Source of the DNA: Saprospiraceae bacterium
GTDB taxonomy: Bacteria; Bacteroidota; Bacteroidia; Chitinophagales; Saprospiraceae
NCBI GenBank assembly: GCA_016719855.1
Contig: JADJYH010000079.1
Span: 1-64,000, forward strand
DNA: 64,000 bases
Reading direction: 5' to 3'
Part shown: one piece after another, positions 29,397 to 40,969 of the stretch
Layout: each line of letters begins with the position of its first letter
How positions within the stretch are numbered: position 1 is the stretch's first letter
Notes under the pieces: generated by a model
Database searches by the model: none
What the model was told of the DNA's origin: nothing
What the model saw: the letters and a program-made list of their open reading frames with translations, nothing else
Translations under genes and position numbers: made by a program

Positions 29397-31028
29397 TCAC
29401 CCCTGCTCGTGCACCATGTCCAAGCCATTGCGCAGTATTTCTTGCAGTGGCTGTTTTGAGGTGCAAGCAAACTCGCAAAGTGCCACGTCCTCCTCGATGA
29501 GTTCGTGAATGCCGAGGCCCTCCATTTTTCGTAATCGTTGGTCAAAATCGCCTTCATCAAATGCGTGGGTAAATGTCCATCGGCAGCAGTTCTTCGTACT
29601 GGCCAGTGACCACGAACGCCCGTTTTTCACCGTGAAGGTTCGTGTTTGCTTTGTAAACAGTGTCCGGGAACATTGCGCCGGGAAGTGCCTTGGAAACGCT
29701 CGGCGTAGCCAGGTCTGGCTTCAGCCAACCGAAAACTCAAGGAAATCGCCCTCTTCCACCACCGTGATTTGATCGTCGAAATAGTGGAGGAAATCCGCCT
29801 TCGAAGACTTGCTACCGCTCAACACGTCGCCGGAGATGATGCGCACATGGTCGTTGGCGAAGTTGCCCTCTAGCAGTTCGCCGACGTTGGCACCGATGTA
29901 GGTGCGGACGTATTTTGGTTCCTTCAGTTCTGCACCAGTAAGCGCAACTACCCGCTCGGCATTGAAACGCTGCTCAGTGAACAGTGCGCCAAGCGTGGCC
30001 ACATCCTGAACGCCAAGCGTCCAAACAGTGGATTTTGTGGTAATGGGAGCGATGTGGTGAATCTGTACGCCCACGTTGCCAGCCGGGTGCTTGCCGCTGA
30101 ACCAGCATTTGCCCACGCCCGTGGCTGCTGTGAAAACAGAACTTGGCGGGTTTTCGCCGTTGGCATCGAGGCCGAGCCAAACCTTGCCCCTGGTCAACTT
30201 GCCCAGCACGTCGAGGCCACGCTGGAAGGCGGCGGCCTTGCCCTCCATCACAAGGTTGAGGTCTGGTGCAAGTGGTGCAGAATCGAACGTGGAGACGAAA
30301 ATATTTTCGGGGATATCCGTTGAGCTTGCAGTTACGTCGAACGGGCGCTGGCGCAAGAGCGTCCAACCACCCGTGTCGAGCAGGAAGCTAACCAGCTCTT
30401 CCCGGCTGCAAGTGTCGGGATTTGGGGCGTTGAGGCTGCGGTACTGCTGCTGCTTGTCGGCCAGCACCACGATGTTGGCAATGGAGCGCCGCTCGCCACG
30501 GTTGACGGCGATCACCTCGCCACTGACTGGCGACACGTATTTTACTTCGGGATTTTTTTTGTCGAAAAACAGGTGGTCGCCTGCTTTAACAGTGTCGCCA
30601 ACCTCCACTTCCACTTTGGGAATGGGTGACATGCCCCGGAAATTGGATGGCTGCACGGCATAAGTGTTGGCATATCCAACAACAACGGGGCCATTGGCCT
30701 TGCCTTCCAGCAGGATATTGTGCCCCTGCTTCAGGGCCACGTACCTGCCCATGATGTAGGCGGGGCTATTTTTCCTGAACAAATCACGCACACCGGGGAA
30801 GGAAGTCAACCCAGCATCCTCGCTGTCAACGCCGCTTTTGCCGGCCTCGATGCGCACCAGGTTGTCGGAGACACGGATGATGATGAAAAACGCAATCAGC
30901 ACCACGATGGCCAGAAGCAGCATGGTGAAACTACTGGAGCCGCTGCCAGATGGGGATTGTGCTTGTGCCAGTTGTTGGATGAACAATAAGGAAATAATCA
31001 GGTGGAGCCTCGTAAAACCCTTTCTCAT
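29397..31028 (-). CDS. nqrA: Na+-translocating NADH:quinone reductase subunit A with N-terminal membrane anchor (frameshifts near 3' end)
   Basis: The NqrA core is clear: GHNILLEGKANGPVVVGYA, KVEVEVGDTVKAGDHLFFDK, KKNPEVKYVSPVSGEVIAVN, FTAATGVGKCWFSGKHPAGN and IGANVGELLEGNFAND. The C-terminal part (HLMKAILTNDYEKMEG-like, then ALCEFACTSKQPLQEILRNG, ending MVHEQG) lies in other frames because single bases are missing near 29730, 29567 and 29527. An extra N-terminal region of about 100 residues precedes the core. It has a signal-like segment (residues 1-24), then a strong transmembrane helix (MLLLAIVVLIAFFIIIRV), then a linker. Classical NqrA is a soluble cytoplasmic subunit without such an anchor. 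First gene of the operon. Confidence 0.93.
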
Positions 31029-31404
31029 GCTTCAATGCATTAAATGAAGGAATGTTGGTCGTTCTTTTTGATAGCTGAAACAGCTTCTTCGCAGGAAAGG
31101 TAGTAGCGTGTTCATTTACCGCGCTAAGACTTTCATTTAAAGCGTGGCAAAGTTATAAAAGGTTTGAATCTAGGAAATAGCATCGAAAATCATTCTTGAA
31201 TACTGGGCTTATTTAGATTGAATCAAAATTGAAAACAAACCGTGTTGGTGTGCCCGCCTCCTATTTTTTTCTAAAAAAGCAAGCTTTTCGCTAAGATATT
31301 TTGCAGTTTAAGTCAAATACCTACATTTGTCAGGCCGATAAAAAGCCTGACATGCTTGTTGAAAGGTTTTCAAGGGCAATTCAATCACTAAAATCCTACA
31401 ACCA
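31029..31404. other. divergent promoter region between nqrA and the DUF3276 gene
   Basis: About 375 bp, AT-rich and without a gene. On the minus strand TAACTTTG (31148-31155) is a -7 candidate for the nqr operon, 120 bp before nqrA. On the plus strand a full promoter is visible at 31300-31329 (separate entry). Confidence 0.6.
31300..31329 (+). promoter_or_regulatory. Bacteroidota-type promoter of the DUF3276 gene
   Basis: TTTG (31300-31303) and TACATTTG (31322-31329) are spaced by 18 bp, matching the -33/-7 consensus TTTG and TAnnTTTG. The GTG start lies 75 bp downstream. Confidence 0.7.
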
Positions 31405-31848
31405 GTGGAAAGAGACAGAAGATTTGAGAGTGTTTTCTCAAAGAAAGTGAATGCTGGTAAACGAAGAACTTACTTCTTTGACGTGCGCCAAACGAAAGGC
31501 GATGACTATTACCTCACCCTCACGGAAAGCACAAAACGCTTCAACGGCGAAGGCACGGAACGGCACAAGATTTTCCTTTACAAAGAAGATTTCAATCGTT
31601 TCTTGGCCAACCTGGAAGAGGTCATTGCCTACGTCAAAACGGAGCTGATGCCGGACTACGACTACGAGGAGTTCGACCGCCTCCATGAAGAGTGGGATGC
31701 CCGTGACGCTGAATCAGGCTATGAGCACCCGCCCCGTGTCCCCAAAGATGAAAGTGGACCAGACAAGGAAATAGAAGTAGATAACAATGAATGGCAAACG
31801 CCTTCGCCGCCCGCCGACAAGAAGATTGACGACGACCTGAGCTGGTAG
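31405..31848 (+). CDS. DUF3276 family (PUR-alpha-like) nucleic-acid-binding protein
   Basis: 147 residues from a GTG start. The conserved N-terminus (FESVFSKKVNAGKRRTYFFD, then VRQTKGDDYYLTLTESTKRF and FLYKEDFNRFLANLEEVIAY) matches DUF3276, a Bacteroidota family with the PUR fold that binds single-stranded nucleic acid. The C-terminal 50 residues are acidic and probably disordered. Single gene with its own promoter. Confidence 0.9.
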   Translation: MERDRRFESVFSKKVNAGKRRTYFFDVRQTKGDDYYLTLTESTKRFNGEGTERHKIFLYKEDFNRFLANLEEVIAYVKTELMPDYDYEEFDRLHEEWDARDAESGYEHPPRVPKDESGPDKEIEVDNNEWQTPSPPADKKIDDDLSW

Positions 31849-31860
31849 TTTCTTATTGGA

Positions 31861-31924
31861 GAATTGAAAATTGAGAATGGAGAACGCAGGGATCTATCAA
31901 TTCTTCATTTTCAATTTTCAATTC
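31861..31924. terminator. 24-bp iterated-word inverted repeat between convergent genes
   Basis: The left arm (31861-31884: GAATTG, AAAATTGAGAAT, GGAGAA) pairs with 31901-31924 with two mismatches. The loop is 16 bases. The right arm overlaps the last codons of the phosphoesterase gene (GGGIEN). Confidence 0.75.
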
Positions 31925-32420
31925 CTCCTCCCCGCCTGCCCAGCTCCACCACCTCTAGGTTTTCAATCCGCCCTGCGTTGAGGTCGAAGCGAAGAATGGT
32001 CTTGACCTTGTGCCAGCCCTCATTGCCGCAGGCGCCTGGGTTCATGTGCAACAGGCCGAGCGCCTTGTCCGGCATCACCTTCAAAATATGGGAATGTCCG
32101 CAAATGAAAAGCTTCGGCGGGTTGACCTGCAAGATTTCCCGCACCCGCTTGTCGTACCTGCCCGGATACCCGCCGATATGCGTCATGAAGACATCCACCC
32201 CTTCACATTCAAACCGCAGGTCAAGTGGGTAGCGGCGGCGAATGGCCTGGCCGTCAATATTGCCGTAAACCGCCCTGAACGGGCGGAATGCTTCGAGCCG
32301 GTCGGCCACCACAGGATTGCCGATGTCGCCAGCGTGCCAGATTTCGTCGCAGGACTCAAAGTAGCTGAAGATGCGCTCGTCCAGAGAACTGTGCGTGTCG
32401 GAGAGTAGCCCGATTTTCAT
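31911..32420 (-). CDS. YfcE/MJ0936-type metallophosphoesterase
   Basis: About 170 residues from MKIGLLSDTHSSLDERIF. Metal-binding motifs of calcineurin-like phosphodiesterases are present: SDTH, HAGDIG, VYGNID, MTHIGGYPG and ICGHSHI. Family members hydrolyse phosphodiesters with two divalent metals, and the physiological substrate is not known. The last residues are encoded by the arm of the intergenic hairpin, so the natural C-terminus may be secondary to that element. Confidence 0.9.
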   Translation of the reverse strand: MKIGLLSDTHSSLDERIFSYFESCDEIWHAGDIGNPVVADRLEAFRPFRAVYGNIDGQAIRRRYPLDLRFECEGVDVFMTHIGGYPGRYDKRVREILQVNPPKLFICGHSHILKVMPDKALGLLHMNPGACGNEGWHKVKTILRFDLNAGRIENLEVVELGRRGGGIEN

Positions 32421-32430
32421 TAGCATTCAA

Positions 32431-32510
32431 AATTGAAAATGGAGAATTGAAAATTGAAAATGGCGGAACTGCCATTTTCAATTCTTCATTTTCAATTCTC
32501 CATTCTCCAT
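32431..32510. promoter_or_regulatory. iterated-word hairpin between SPOR gene and phosphoesterase gene
   Basis: AATTGAAAATGGAGAATTGA and a following AAATTGAAAATGGC pair with the mirror words on the right (GCCATTTTCAATTC...). The loop is GGAACT. The sequence words resemble those at 31861 but are arranged differently. Confidence 0.75.
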
Positions 32511-32515
32511 TAACC

Positions 32516-33628
32516 TTACTGCCCCATCTCCTCCAGTTCTTTTTCCGTTTTCGGGCCGGCTTTGTACTTGGTGGCGAGTTCTTTCCGTGCTTTTTCAAGG
32601 TCGTTTTTGGAGTCATAAGCAATCATCACGCCCACCCGATAGAGGCTGCCCGCTTTTTTCGTTTGAGCGGCGTAGCCATCCTCGGTCAATTTTTGGGCAA
32701 ATTTGGTGGCATTGCCCTTTACCCCAAAACTGTGTACGACCAGGTAAATCTTGTTTTTCGTCGGCTCAAAGTTGTCCTGCTCCGTGTCGGCAGCGTCCGG
32801 CACGGCAGCCTCCTTCGGCGGCGTGTTTTTTTGCTGCGCAACGGGCGGTGGGGTAGGGTTGTCCTCCGATGGGGTTGCCTGCTGTTGGGCTGGCTCGGCG
32901 GGGGCGGTTTCCGTGGTGCCAGCTTCGGGGAGGGTGGGTTTCACGTTCAGGCGCTCGGTAGCTTCGGGGAGGTCGGCGACCGGTTTTTGATTTGTCCCAC
33001 CAAAAATATAGTACAGCGTCAGCGCAATCAAAATGGCCGCCAGCAGCACCATCCACGGCAGAATCTTCATCAACATCGAAGTTTGTGACTCGCCCACAGT
33101 GATGGCGGCGGCATCCGTGGCCTCCTCAACATTTGCCGAAGGCAAGACGCCCTCGCTCACGAAAGCGGCGGGTCGGGGCGGTGTGGGCATGACCTTGGGT
33201 TTCTCTTTTACCAGTGGCTGGAACTCGACCGTGGGGAGGCCAAACGAGTCGGCGTTGAAGTTCGAGCCTTCGGGCATGAACCGGATTTTGTGTTCGTAGT
33301 CTTGGTACAGCCGTCCGACCTTCGGAATCTCAAAAATCTCCCGGCGCTCCAGCGTTTCCCGCACCGACGCCACGAATTTCTCCACCACGCCCTCGGCCTC
33401 CTGGTAGGTGCTCAGGTTGCCTTTTTGGAGGTACTGCACCAACACCCCGTCATTGATGACCAGGTTGGGGTTGAACTCCAGCTTGGCGGCGGGCGGCGTG
33501 ATGACGTCCTGCACATAGTCCACCGTGGCGGAGCCGGGCGTGGAGGTGAAGCCGCCGAGGCCGGGCACGATGACGGCGGCTTGGTCAAAAAGCAGTTCCT
33601 GAATGGCTTTGTTTACGTCAATGGACAT
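32516..33628 (-). CDS. HU-CCDC81/SPOR-domain cell-envelope protein
   Basis: Start MSIDVNKAIQELLFDQAAVI at 33628, supported by a -7 element 43 bp upstream. Two HU-like/CCDC81-type domains occupy about residues 1-150 (VIVPGLGGFTS, VGRLYQDYEHKIRFMP). A transmembrane helix (MVLLAAILIALTLYYIFGG), a Pro/Thr/Glu-rich linker and a C-terminal SPOR domain (KIYLVVHSFGVKGNATKFAQ) follow. SPOR domains bind denuded septal peptidoglycan. This arrangement is typical of Bacteroidota and suggests a division or envelope role. Confidence 0.9.
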   Translation of the reverse strand: MSIDVNKAIQELLFDQAAVIVPGLGGFTSTPGSATVDYVQDVITPPAAKLEFNPNLVINDGVLVQYLQKGNLSTYQEAEGVVEKFVASVRETLERREIFEIPKVGRLYQDYEHKIRFMPEGSNFNADSFGLPTVEFQPLVKEKPKVMPTPPRPAAFVSEGVLPSANVEEATDAAAITVGESQTSMLMKILPWMVLLAAILIALTLYYIFGGTNQKPVADLPEATERLNVKPTLPEAGTTETAPAEPAQQQATPSEDNPTPPPVAQQKNTPPKEAAVPDAADTEQDNFEPTKNKIYLVVHSFGVKGNATKFAQKLTEDGYAAQTKKAGSLYRVGVMIAYDSKNDLEKARKELATKYKAGPKTEKELEEMGQ

Positions 33629-34079
33629 AGCTGGTTGGTAGTTGATGACTGGTGTCGAATTTTTAGCGGTCAAAGTTAGGAATTTTTTTATTCGATTATA
33701 AAAAGCTGGGAATCAGGATTTTAAAGGGAAGGGCAACGATTGGGATGCCCTCAAATTTCAAACCTTTTTTGGAAAGTGCAGTTTTGAATCCCAGCTTCCA
33801 TTTCTTTCCCCCCATCCATGCATTGCGGTATTTGTTTTGGGGTAAATTTGCCCCTTCCTTGTGACTGTCAGCTGTCCTAAAAAGGCCTTGGAATTGCCAA
33901 AACCTTTTTTTGTACACCTTAAACGGATAGGGCTTCTTGCTGACCTAAGTTCAAAAGTTGACAGGTTTGCTCCCAAACCTGCTGCGTCCTTGCGATTGTG
34001 AATCCTATCCAGTACATTTGTCGAAACTGCTCCGACACTTAACACTACGCAACCTGTAAACCCTTTAAAGAGAACTCCC
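33629..34079. other. divergent intergenic region with two promoter elements and an inverted repeat
   Basis: About 450 bp without a supported gene. It holds TAACTTTG (33671-33678, minus) for the SPOR gene and an imperfect inverted repeat AAGCTGGGAATCA (33703-33715) with 33785-33797. A block at 33796-33856, including TAAATTTG (33843-33850), resembles the block upstream of the cytochrome gene at 40990-41049. Confidence 0.55.
33990..34020 (+). promoter_or_regulatory. promoter of the giant beta-helix gene
   Basis: TTG (33990-33992) and TACATTTG (34013-34020) are spaced by 20 bp, close to the Bacteroidota -33/-7 pattern. The ATG is 60 bp downstream. Confidence 0.6.
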
Positions 34080-37000
34080 ATGACACTGGTTACCCGTTCG
34101 TTGCTGTTTGCAACTGCTTTCCTATTTTGTTCCCATCTTCTTGGTCAAACCCGCTACTATGTCAATGCCGCTGCTACGGGTGGCAATGATGGCTCATCGT
34201 GGGCAGATGCGTTTATTGACTTGCAGGCGGCGATGGCAGCCTCGCAGGGCGGCGACGAGGTCTGCGTGGCGACCGGCACCTACTATCCCACTGCCACTAC
34301 TGACCGAAATATTTCCTTTGTGCTGAAAAATGGGGTGAAGCTATATGGTGGCTTCGCTGGAACAGAGGCACTGCTGAATGAGCGGGACTGGGTGGTGAAC
34401 GAGACAATTTTGAGTGGGGATATTGGGGCTCCGGGGGATTCGACGGACAATTCGTACAATGTGGTCTATGGCCAGGATGTTACTTTCACCTGTTCGATAA
34501 ATGGATTTATCATAGAAAGGGGAATGGCCGACAACCAGGACCCATTGGAACCTTCCTATAGTAGAAAAAAAAGTGGAGGCGGCATCCATCTGTTAAGCAA
34601 TGTCATTTCAACTCATCCAAATATCGAAAACTGCGTGTTTCGAAACAATATCGCAGCTTATGCGGGTGGGGCCATGTTGTTGAGGGCAAACTCAAACAAG
34701 AACATCAACCCGAAAGTAGCATTCTGCAAATTCGTCAACAACCACAGCTTTGATGGTGGAGGAGCCATCTATGTAATTGGTGGCAGTTTTCAAGGCACCT
34801 TGCCTTTTGGGTTTAGCCATTGCGAGTTCGAATCAAATTCCTCCAGCGAAATTGGTTCTGCAATTTATTATTTTGATTCATTTGGAAGTGTGCCTTTAAG
34901 CATATTGGATTGCAACTTCAGTAACAATTTGGGTCACAATGGGACAATAGCATATAGAGACTTTAATGATTCTCAAGAAAGCATTCGAATATATGGTTGC
35001 TGTTTCAACAATAACATTGCCCCTCAAGGCAGTTGTTTGTTTGCCCAATATGCTTCCCAGCAAACAGATGGAATAGCATTTTCTAATTGCAACTTTGATA
35101 ATAATATAGGCAGTTGTCTATTTTTAGATGTGGGTACAACTGCCGAAGATGGAGTGGCATTAGATGGTTGCATTTTTAATGAAAATCAAACAACCTCAGC
35201 TATTCGTTATTTGGGTTCGAATGGGAGCATGAAAATTTCAAACACCCAATTCAAGAAGAACAATTCAAGTTCTGGGCTAATCAACACGGGCAGTTTCCTG
35301 AAAATAGAAAATTGCGTTTTTGAAAAAAACAACGGCATCGGAAATAGTGGAAGAGTAATAACTATGTATGATGGAATAATTAAGAATTCTCTCTTTTCAT
35401 CCAATAACTATAAACTGGATGGGGATGAAATTTACTGTGCCGGAAACTTACAGGTATATAATTCAACCTTCGTTGACAATCTTGCCACCGCTGACAGTTC
35501 CCACATGTTCATATTGAACGACTCCCACTTTGAAAATACCATCATAATAAAAAACAACCTGCTGTTTCCGAATAAGCTTTTTAATGCATACGGCAACTTA
35601 ACGATTCAAAATTCTTTGCTGTCATCTCCAGACTGTAGTTCTCTGCCCATCACCTGTGGCCTTGGCAACCTCTTCGGCATTGACCCCATGTTCGCCGACA
35701 CTGCTGCCGGAGACTTCACCCTGCTTCCCAGTTCACCGGCCATCAATGCCGGGGACAATGCCATCGTGGATTCCCTCGGCATCATCACCGACCTCGCAGG
35801 CAACACCCGCATACGGGGCGGCATCGTGGACATGGGAGCTTATGAAAGTACGGCAGGGAATATCATCTACGTGAACCTCAATGTGCAGGGTGGCAACCAG
35901 GACGGCACTTCTTGGCCAGATGCCTTCTCCGATTTACAGGATGCACTCGCTGTGGCAGCATACGGCGACGAGATTTGGGTAGCGCAGGGGACTTATTACC
36001 CCACTTCGGGGACTGACCGGAATATCTACTTTGACCTGAAAAATGGAATTCTGCTTTTTGGTGGCTTCACGGGCGTGGAAACTGCTTTGTTTGAGCGGGA
36101 CTGGCAGGTGAACCAAACGATTTTGAGCGGGGACATTGGTGGCGTTGGGGATGTTTCCGACAATGCCTACACGGTCGTTTACATGGCAGATGTGGACTCC
36201 AGCACCGTTCTGGACGGCTTCACCATCGTGGACGGCAACGCCAATTCCAATTCCGCTAACGAACCCGTCACAGCAAGGAGCAAGTCGGGCGGAGGTGTGT
36301 ATATCACTTCCAATATCATGGGCTTCGTCACGGCACCCAGGATTATGAACTGTGCGTTTGTTGCGAACAATTCTGTGTGGAACGGTGGAGCAGTGATAGT
36401 TTACAACAAAGAGAACTTTATTGTAAATCCTTATTTCACTTCATGTAAGTTCAGCAGCAATACCTCAAGATTTGGTGGTGCTATCAATGTATACGGTGGT
36501 AACAATGAGGACGACCTTGTTTTTTCCAACTGCTTGTTCGAAGGTAATTTTGCACGCAATGGCGGGGCGGTGCACTATTACAACCTATACGGCACGCACC
36601 AATTGGTGCTGGATAGTTGTATTTTCGATGTGAATTTTGCGGATGACAGTGGCGGGGCATATTTCCAGGAAGTGACAAACCCCGAAACCACTAATCTTTT
36701 AGTTAGCAGGTGTAAGTTTTCCTATAATAGTGCGTTAAGTGGCGGTGCGATAGCCAGCATTAGTTTTGTGGATGATTCACATGTAATAATTCAAAAATCG
36801 AAGTTTAGCGACAATTTTGGCTTTGAAGCTGCTTCCATTCAAGGCTTATATGATAAGTTCTATATAATTTCAACAGAGTTTACTAGAGAAATTGGATATG
36901 CATGTATGGTAATTCAGGAATCCCCTGTAAATATTTACAATTGTGTATTCAACAAATGTGTTGTTAATGATGATGACGGCAATTTATTGGTAATAGCTTC

Positions 37001-40000
37001 TGGGGTTTTGCTTGACTCATTCAGAATTATCAATAGCACTTTTTATGAAAATGATGTTGCTTTAGGAATTTTGAGTATTTCGGACAATATAAATTATTCT
37101 ATTGCAAATTCAGTATTTTTTGGAAATACGTTAAATCCCTACGGCAAAGTATTTCAATCAGGTGGCCCAAATCCCTTCTATGCAAATATTTACAATTGTC
37201 TGTTCGACGTGCCAGATGGTTCTTACTTAGCTGTAAGCCCTATTACTGTTGGTCCCGGCAACCTCTACAACCTCGACCCCCAGTTCGTTGACCCCAACAA
37301 CGGCGACTTCCACCTCCTCCCCACTTCCCCTGCCATCAACGCCGGGGACAATGCCATCGTGGACTCACTCGGCATCACCACCGACCTCGCAGGCAACCCC
37401 CGCATACGGGGCGGCACGGTGGACATGGGTGCCTATGAAAGTGCGGTAGGGAATATCATTCATGTCAACCTCAATGTACAGGGTGGCAACCAGGACGGCA
37501 CCTCCTGGCCCGATGCCTTCTCCGATTTGCAGGATGCAATTGCTGTGGCAGCATACGGCAAAGAGATTTGGATAGCGCAAGGGACTTATTACCCTACTTC
37601 GGGCTCTAGCCGGAATGCTTACTTTGAAATGAAGAATGGGGTGAAGCTGTATGGTGGCTTCAAAGGCGTGGAACATACCGTGAACGAACGTGACTGGCAG
37701 GCGAATGAGACTATTTTGAGCGGGGATATTGGGGTGCCGGGGGATAGTTTAGATAATTCCTATACAATTCTTTATATTGAAACAGCTGATACGACTACAA
37801 TTGTGGATGGACTGGTATTTAGACATGGCAACGCCAATAGAACCAATGTCAGCGCCTCTCACCACGGAGGTTCTGGAGGTGCCATTTTTATTAAACCAGA
37901 AAATAGCTATTCTTATCCTGTTATCCGAAATTGCCTTTTGAGTTTAATTATGCCTATCACCATGGAGGTGCGGTATATATTCGTAGTCTTAATGGTCAAA
38001 ACTCTGTCGCACCAAAATTTGACAATTGTATTTTTAACTTTAATTCCTCAAGAACTAATGGAGGAGCTATTTATCAATATGGAGGTAGCGGCGCATTTCA
38101 AGTCAAAAACAGGTTTAGCAACTGTAATTTTAAAGGAAATACATCATCATCAAATGGAGGAGCAATTTACCTGGAACATTTCTTAACATTTTCGGACACT
38201 TTGGAGCTAACAGGATGTACATTTACAGCAAATCAAGCATATAATGGCGGTGGACTTGGAATTGGGGATATTCAATATGATAGTAGCCGACATTACATGG
38301 CTATTAATAATTGTGATTTTATACAAAACACTGCTCAGGATGGAGGTGGTATTTATTCATACTCCACTTTATCTGACATAGAAATCTTGAATTCAAATTT
38401 TATTTCAAATTACAGCCCAAATCAGCAAGCTTATTCCGCAGCATCTATTTCCTATTTTCAATTAGACGCGTTTGATTTGAATGTTTCCAACTGCTATTTT
38501 GGATTTAACAACTCAATGGATGGCCCAATCCTTGGAGTATTTGGGGGTTATGGCGATTATGTAGGAAGTGCAACGCTTAATGATAATATTTTTGAACACA
38601 ATTCCGGTGGAATATACTCGTCTAGATTCGGTCATAACACAATTGACAATTGTTTTTTTAATGAAAATAATACTGATCCTGATTTTACATTCATATTATT
38701 TGATGTTCCAACATCTTCAATTGTTAATAGTGTTTTTTCAAATAACAAAGGCACACTTTTTAGCCAAATTAATCCAGATGCTCTTGATACAATTGCCAAT
38801 TGTACTTTCTACAATAATACTGTAGAAACCCCAAGTAGTCTTGGAGTCGACATTGCTGGCAATACACGGGTGGTAAATAGTATTTTTCATCAGGAAATAG
38901 AAGGAACAGCCTTTCCCTTTCTTTCGACAGGAGTTAATCTTGAAAACTCGCTGATTTTATCTCCCGATTGCAGCGGTCTGCCCTCTTACGTCACCTGTGG
39001 TCCTGGCAATATCTTCGGCCTTGAGCCGCTCTTCGCCGACACTGCGGCTGGCGACTTCCACCTGCTCCCGACATCGCCCGGCATCAATGCCGGCAACAAT
39101 GATATAGTGAATGCGTTGGGCTTGGCCACGGATTTGGACGGCAACCCCGTATCAAATTCTGCACCGTGGACATGGGCGCTTACGAAACTCCCGATTACGA
39201 AGTGGTTGTGCTGGCCTTACCCCAGTCCACTTGTTCCGGTCAGCCGGGCGGTGCAGTCCAGTTCCAACTCATGAACGGTTGTGCCCCTTATACCTATGCC
39301 TGGTCAAACGGCGCATCCTCCGGTACAGGAACGACCGATTTGTTCCCCGGTACCTATGTTTTCACCATCACAGATGCACTTGGCAAAACGGGGGAAGCAC
39401 TGGTGACAATCCCTGGAGTGCCAGCCGTGGAAGCAACCATGACCGCCCTGCCCTACGACTGCTCCACGGGCAGCAACGGCTCGGCGAGCGTGACAACCAC
39501 GGGCGGCACTGCACCTTTTGAATATGCCTGGGACGACGGCACTACGAATGCTTCGCTCGTGAACCTGCTGCCTGGGGATTACTCCGTCACCGTTACCGAC
39601 GCCAACGGCTGCACCCTTGTAGATTCTGTTAGTATTGGCACGGAAGGAAGCCTGCAACTCGGCGTCAACATCAGCCCAATCACCTGCCACGGCGACTCGG
39701 ATGGCACGGCCACGGTGCAGCCGCTGGGCGGCACGATGCCGTTCACCTGGTTATGGGCTTCCGGTGATGACACGCCCATGGTGGACAGTCTTGCTGGCGG
39801 CAGCTATTTTGTCACCGTCACCGATGCGCTCGGCTGCAAGGGCGAATTAGACTTCACCATGAACCCTCCATCGGAAGTTGGGGTCAGTATTGAAGCTGTG
39901 CAGCCTGCTTGCTTCTGGAATTTTGGCTCGGCTACTGCCAGTGCCACGGGAGGAACGGGCAGCTTCGGCTATGCCTGGGACAATGGGGCCATGACCGCCA

Positions 40001-40800
40001 CCATCTTGGTGCCCGCCGGGGTTTACAGCGTGACTGCCACGGACGAGCATGGCTGCACAGGTACTGCCTCGGTTTTGATCACTGCGCCGTCTGCCATTCA
40101 GGCGGACATTGTGGCGCAGCCACCTGTATTGTGTTTTGGTGCATCGAACGGGACGCTGGCCATCCTGCCATCGGGCGGCACACCGCCGTATGATTGGAGC
40201 GGCCCCACCGAGAACCTTCCTGCGGGCAGCTACGAGGTCACCATCACCGACTCAAACGGATGCTTGGGCTATGCGGAAGCCAATATTGGGGAACATCCTG
40301 AAATAGCTGTCACCGAGACAGTTACCGATGCCAGCAGCCCCACGGCTTCAGATGGTAGCATTGTATTGGAGGAGGTGACTGGCGGCACGGGCAGCGGCTA
40401 TACCTTCCAGTGGAGCAATGGAACCACCTCCCAAAACCTCATCGGTGTCCCAATGGGCGACTATTCGCTGACCGTCACGGACTCGCAGGGCTGCACGGCC
40501 AGTTTCAGTTTTTTCGTGGACTTCGAGACGGCGACCGGAGAGGTTCTGTCCAACCCGTTTGGGGCCACCATCGTACCGAACCCGTCGGGGTCGGGCGGGG
40601 CAAGGCTGGTGCTGGATTCGGCTGTTTCATCCTTATCCATCCGAATATTTGACGCCCAGGGCCAATTGGTCGCTTCCGATGAATTGACCGCTTCGGAATA
40701 CACTTTGCCGAAAGGACTTGCCGCAGGCACCTATTGGGTGGTGCTGAGCGAAGGAGAAAAGTTCGGCGTTGGAATGGGTGGTGGTGCGGTAATGGGATAA
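34080..40800 (+). CDS. giant secreted beta-helix/SprB-repeat protein with T9SS sorting domain (two frameshifts)
   Basis: About 2,240 residues. A signal peptide (to LLGQ) is followed by three successive beta-helix modules starting near residues 25, 595 and 1120. Each opens with YVN...GG(N/Q)DG(S/T)SW.DAF.DLQ and closes with the choice-of-anchor-Q motif (PAINAGDNAIVDSLG, then DMGAYES). Six SprB-like Ig repeats (pattern GGT.PF.Y.W..G......L..G.Y.VTVTD..GC) follow, then a type A T9SS domain (IVPNPSGSGGARLVL onward). Missing single bases in TTTT (37936) and CCCC (39145) break the frame. Correcting both joins NCLFEFNYAYHHGG and NPRIKFCTVDMGAYET. It is probably a cell-surface or released adhesin or polysaccharide-binding protein. 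The function is inferred. Confidence 0.88.
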
Positions 40801-40804
40801 GAGC

Positions 40805-40969
40805 ATGTACCGCTACCACGATATTAAGCCGAACGACCGTGCGGTGGACTGGGACGGCTCGCACCGGGGGCAACTGCTGAATGCGGCGGTCTTCGTCTGG
40901 TTCTTGGAGGTGGAATTTGTGGACGGGGAGGTGCGGGTGTTCGAGGGGGACGTGGTGCTGGTGCGGTGA
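40805..40969 (+). pseudogene. orphan fragment of a T9SS type B (CHU_C-like) C-terminal domain
   Basis: A 54-residue reading frame, YRYHDIKPNDRAVDWDGSHR then GQLLNAAVFVWFLEVEF, ending EGDVVLVR. This is the second half of the gliding-motility-associated type B sorting domain, whose usual form is W..F....I.PND...GWDG.F.GQ..NPAVFVY. The first half and any cargo are missing. It lies 4 bp after the type A domain of the giant protein. It is best read as a remnant left when sorting domains were exchanged or a gene was lost. Confidence 0.7.

Noticed and set aside
33696..34081. Two short minus-strand frames between the SPOR and beta-helix genes
   Set aside because: No recognisable domain, they overlap promoter elements on both strands, and codon use is unlike neighbours.
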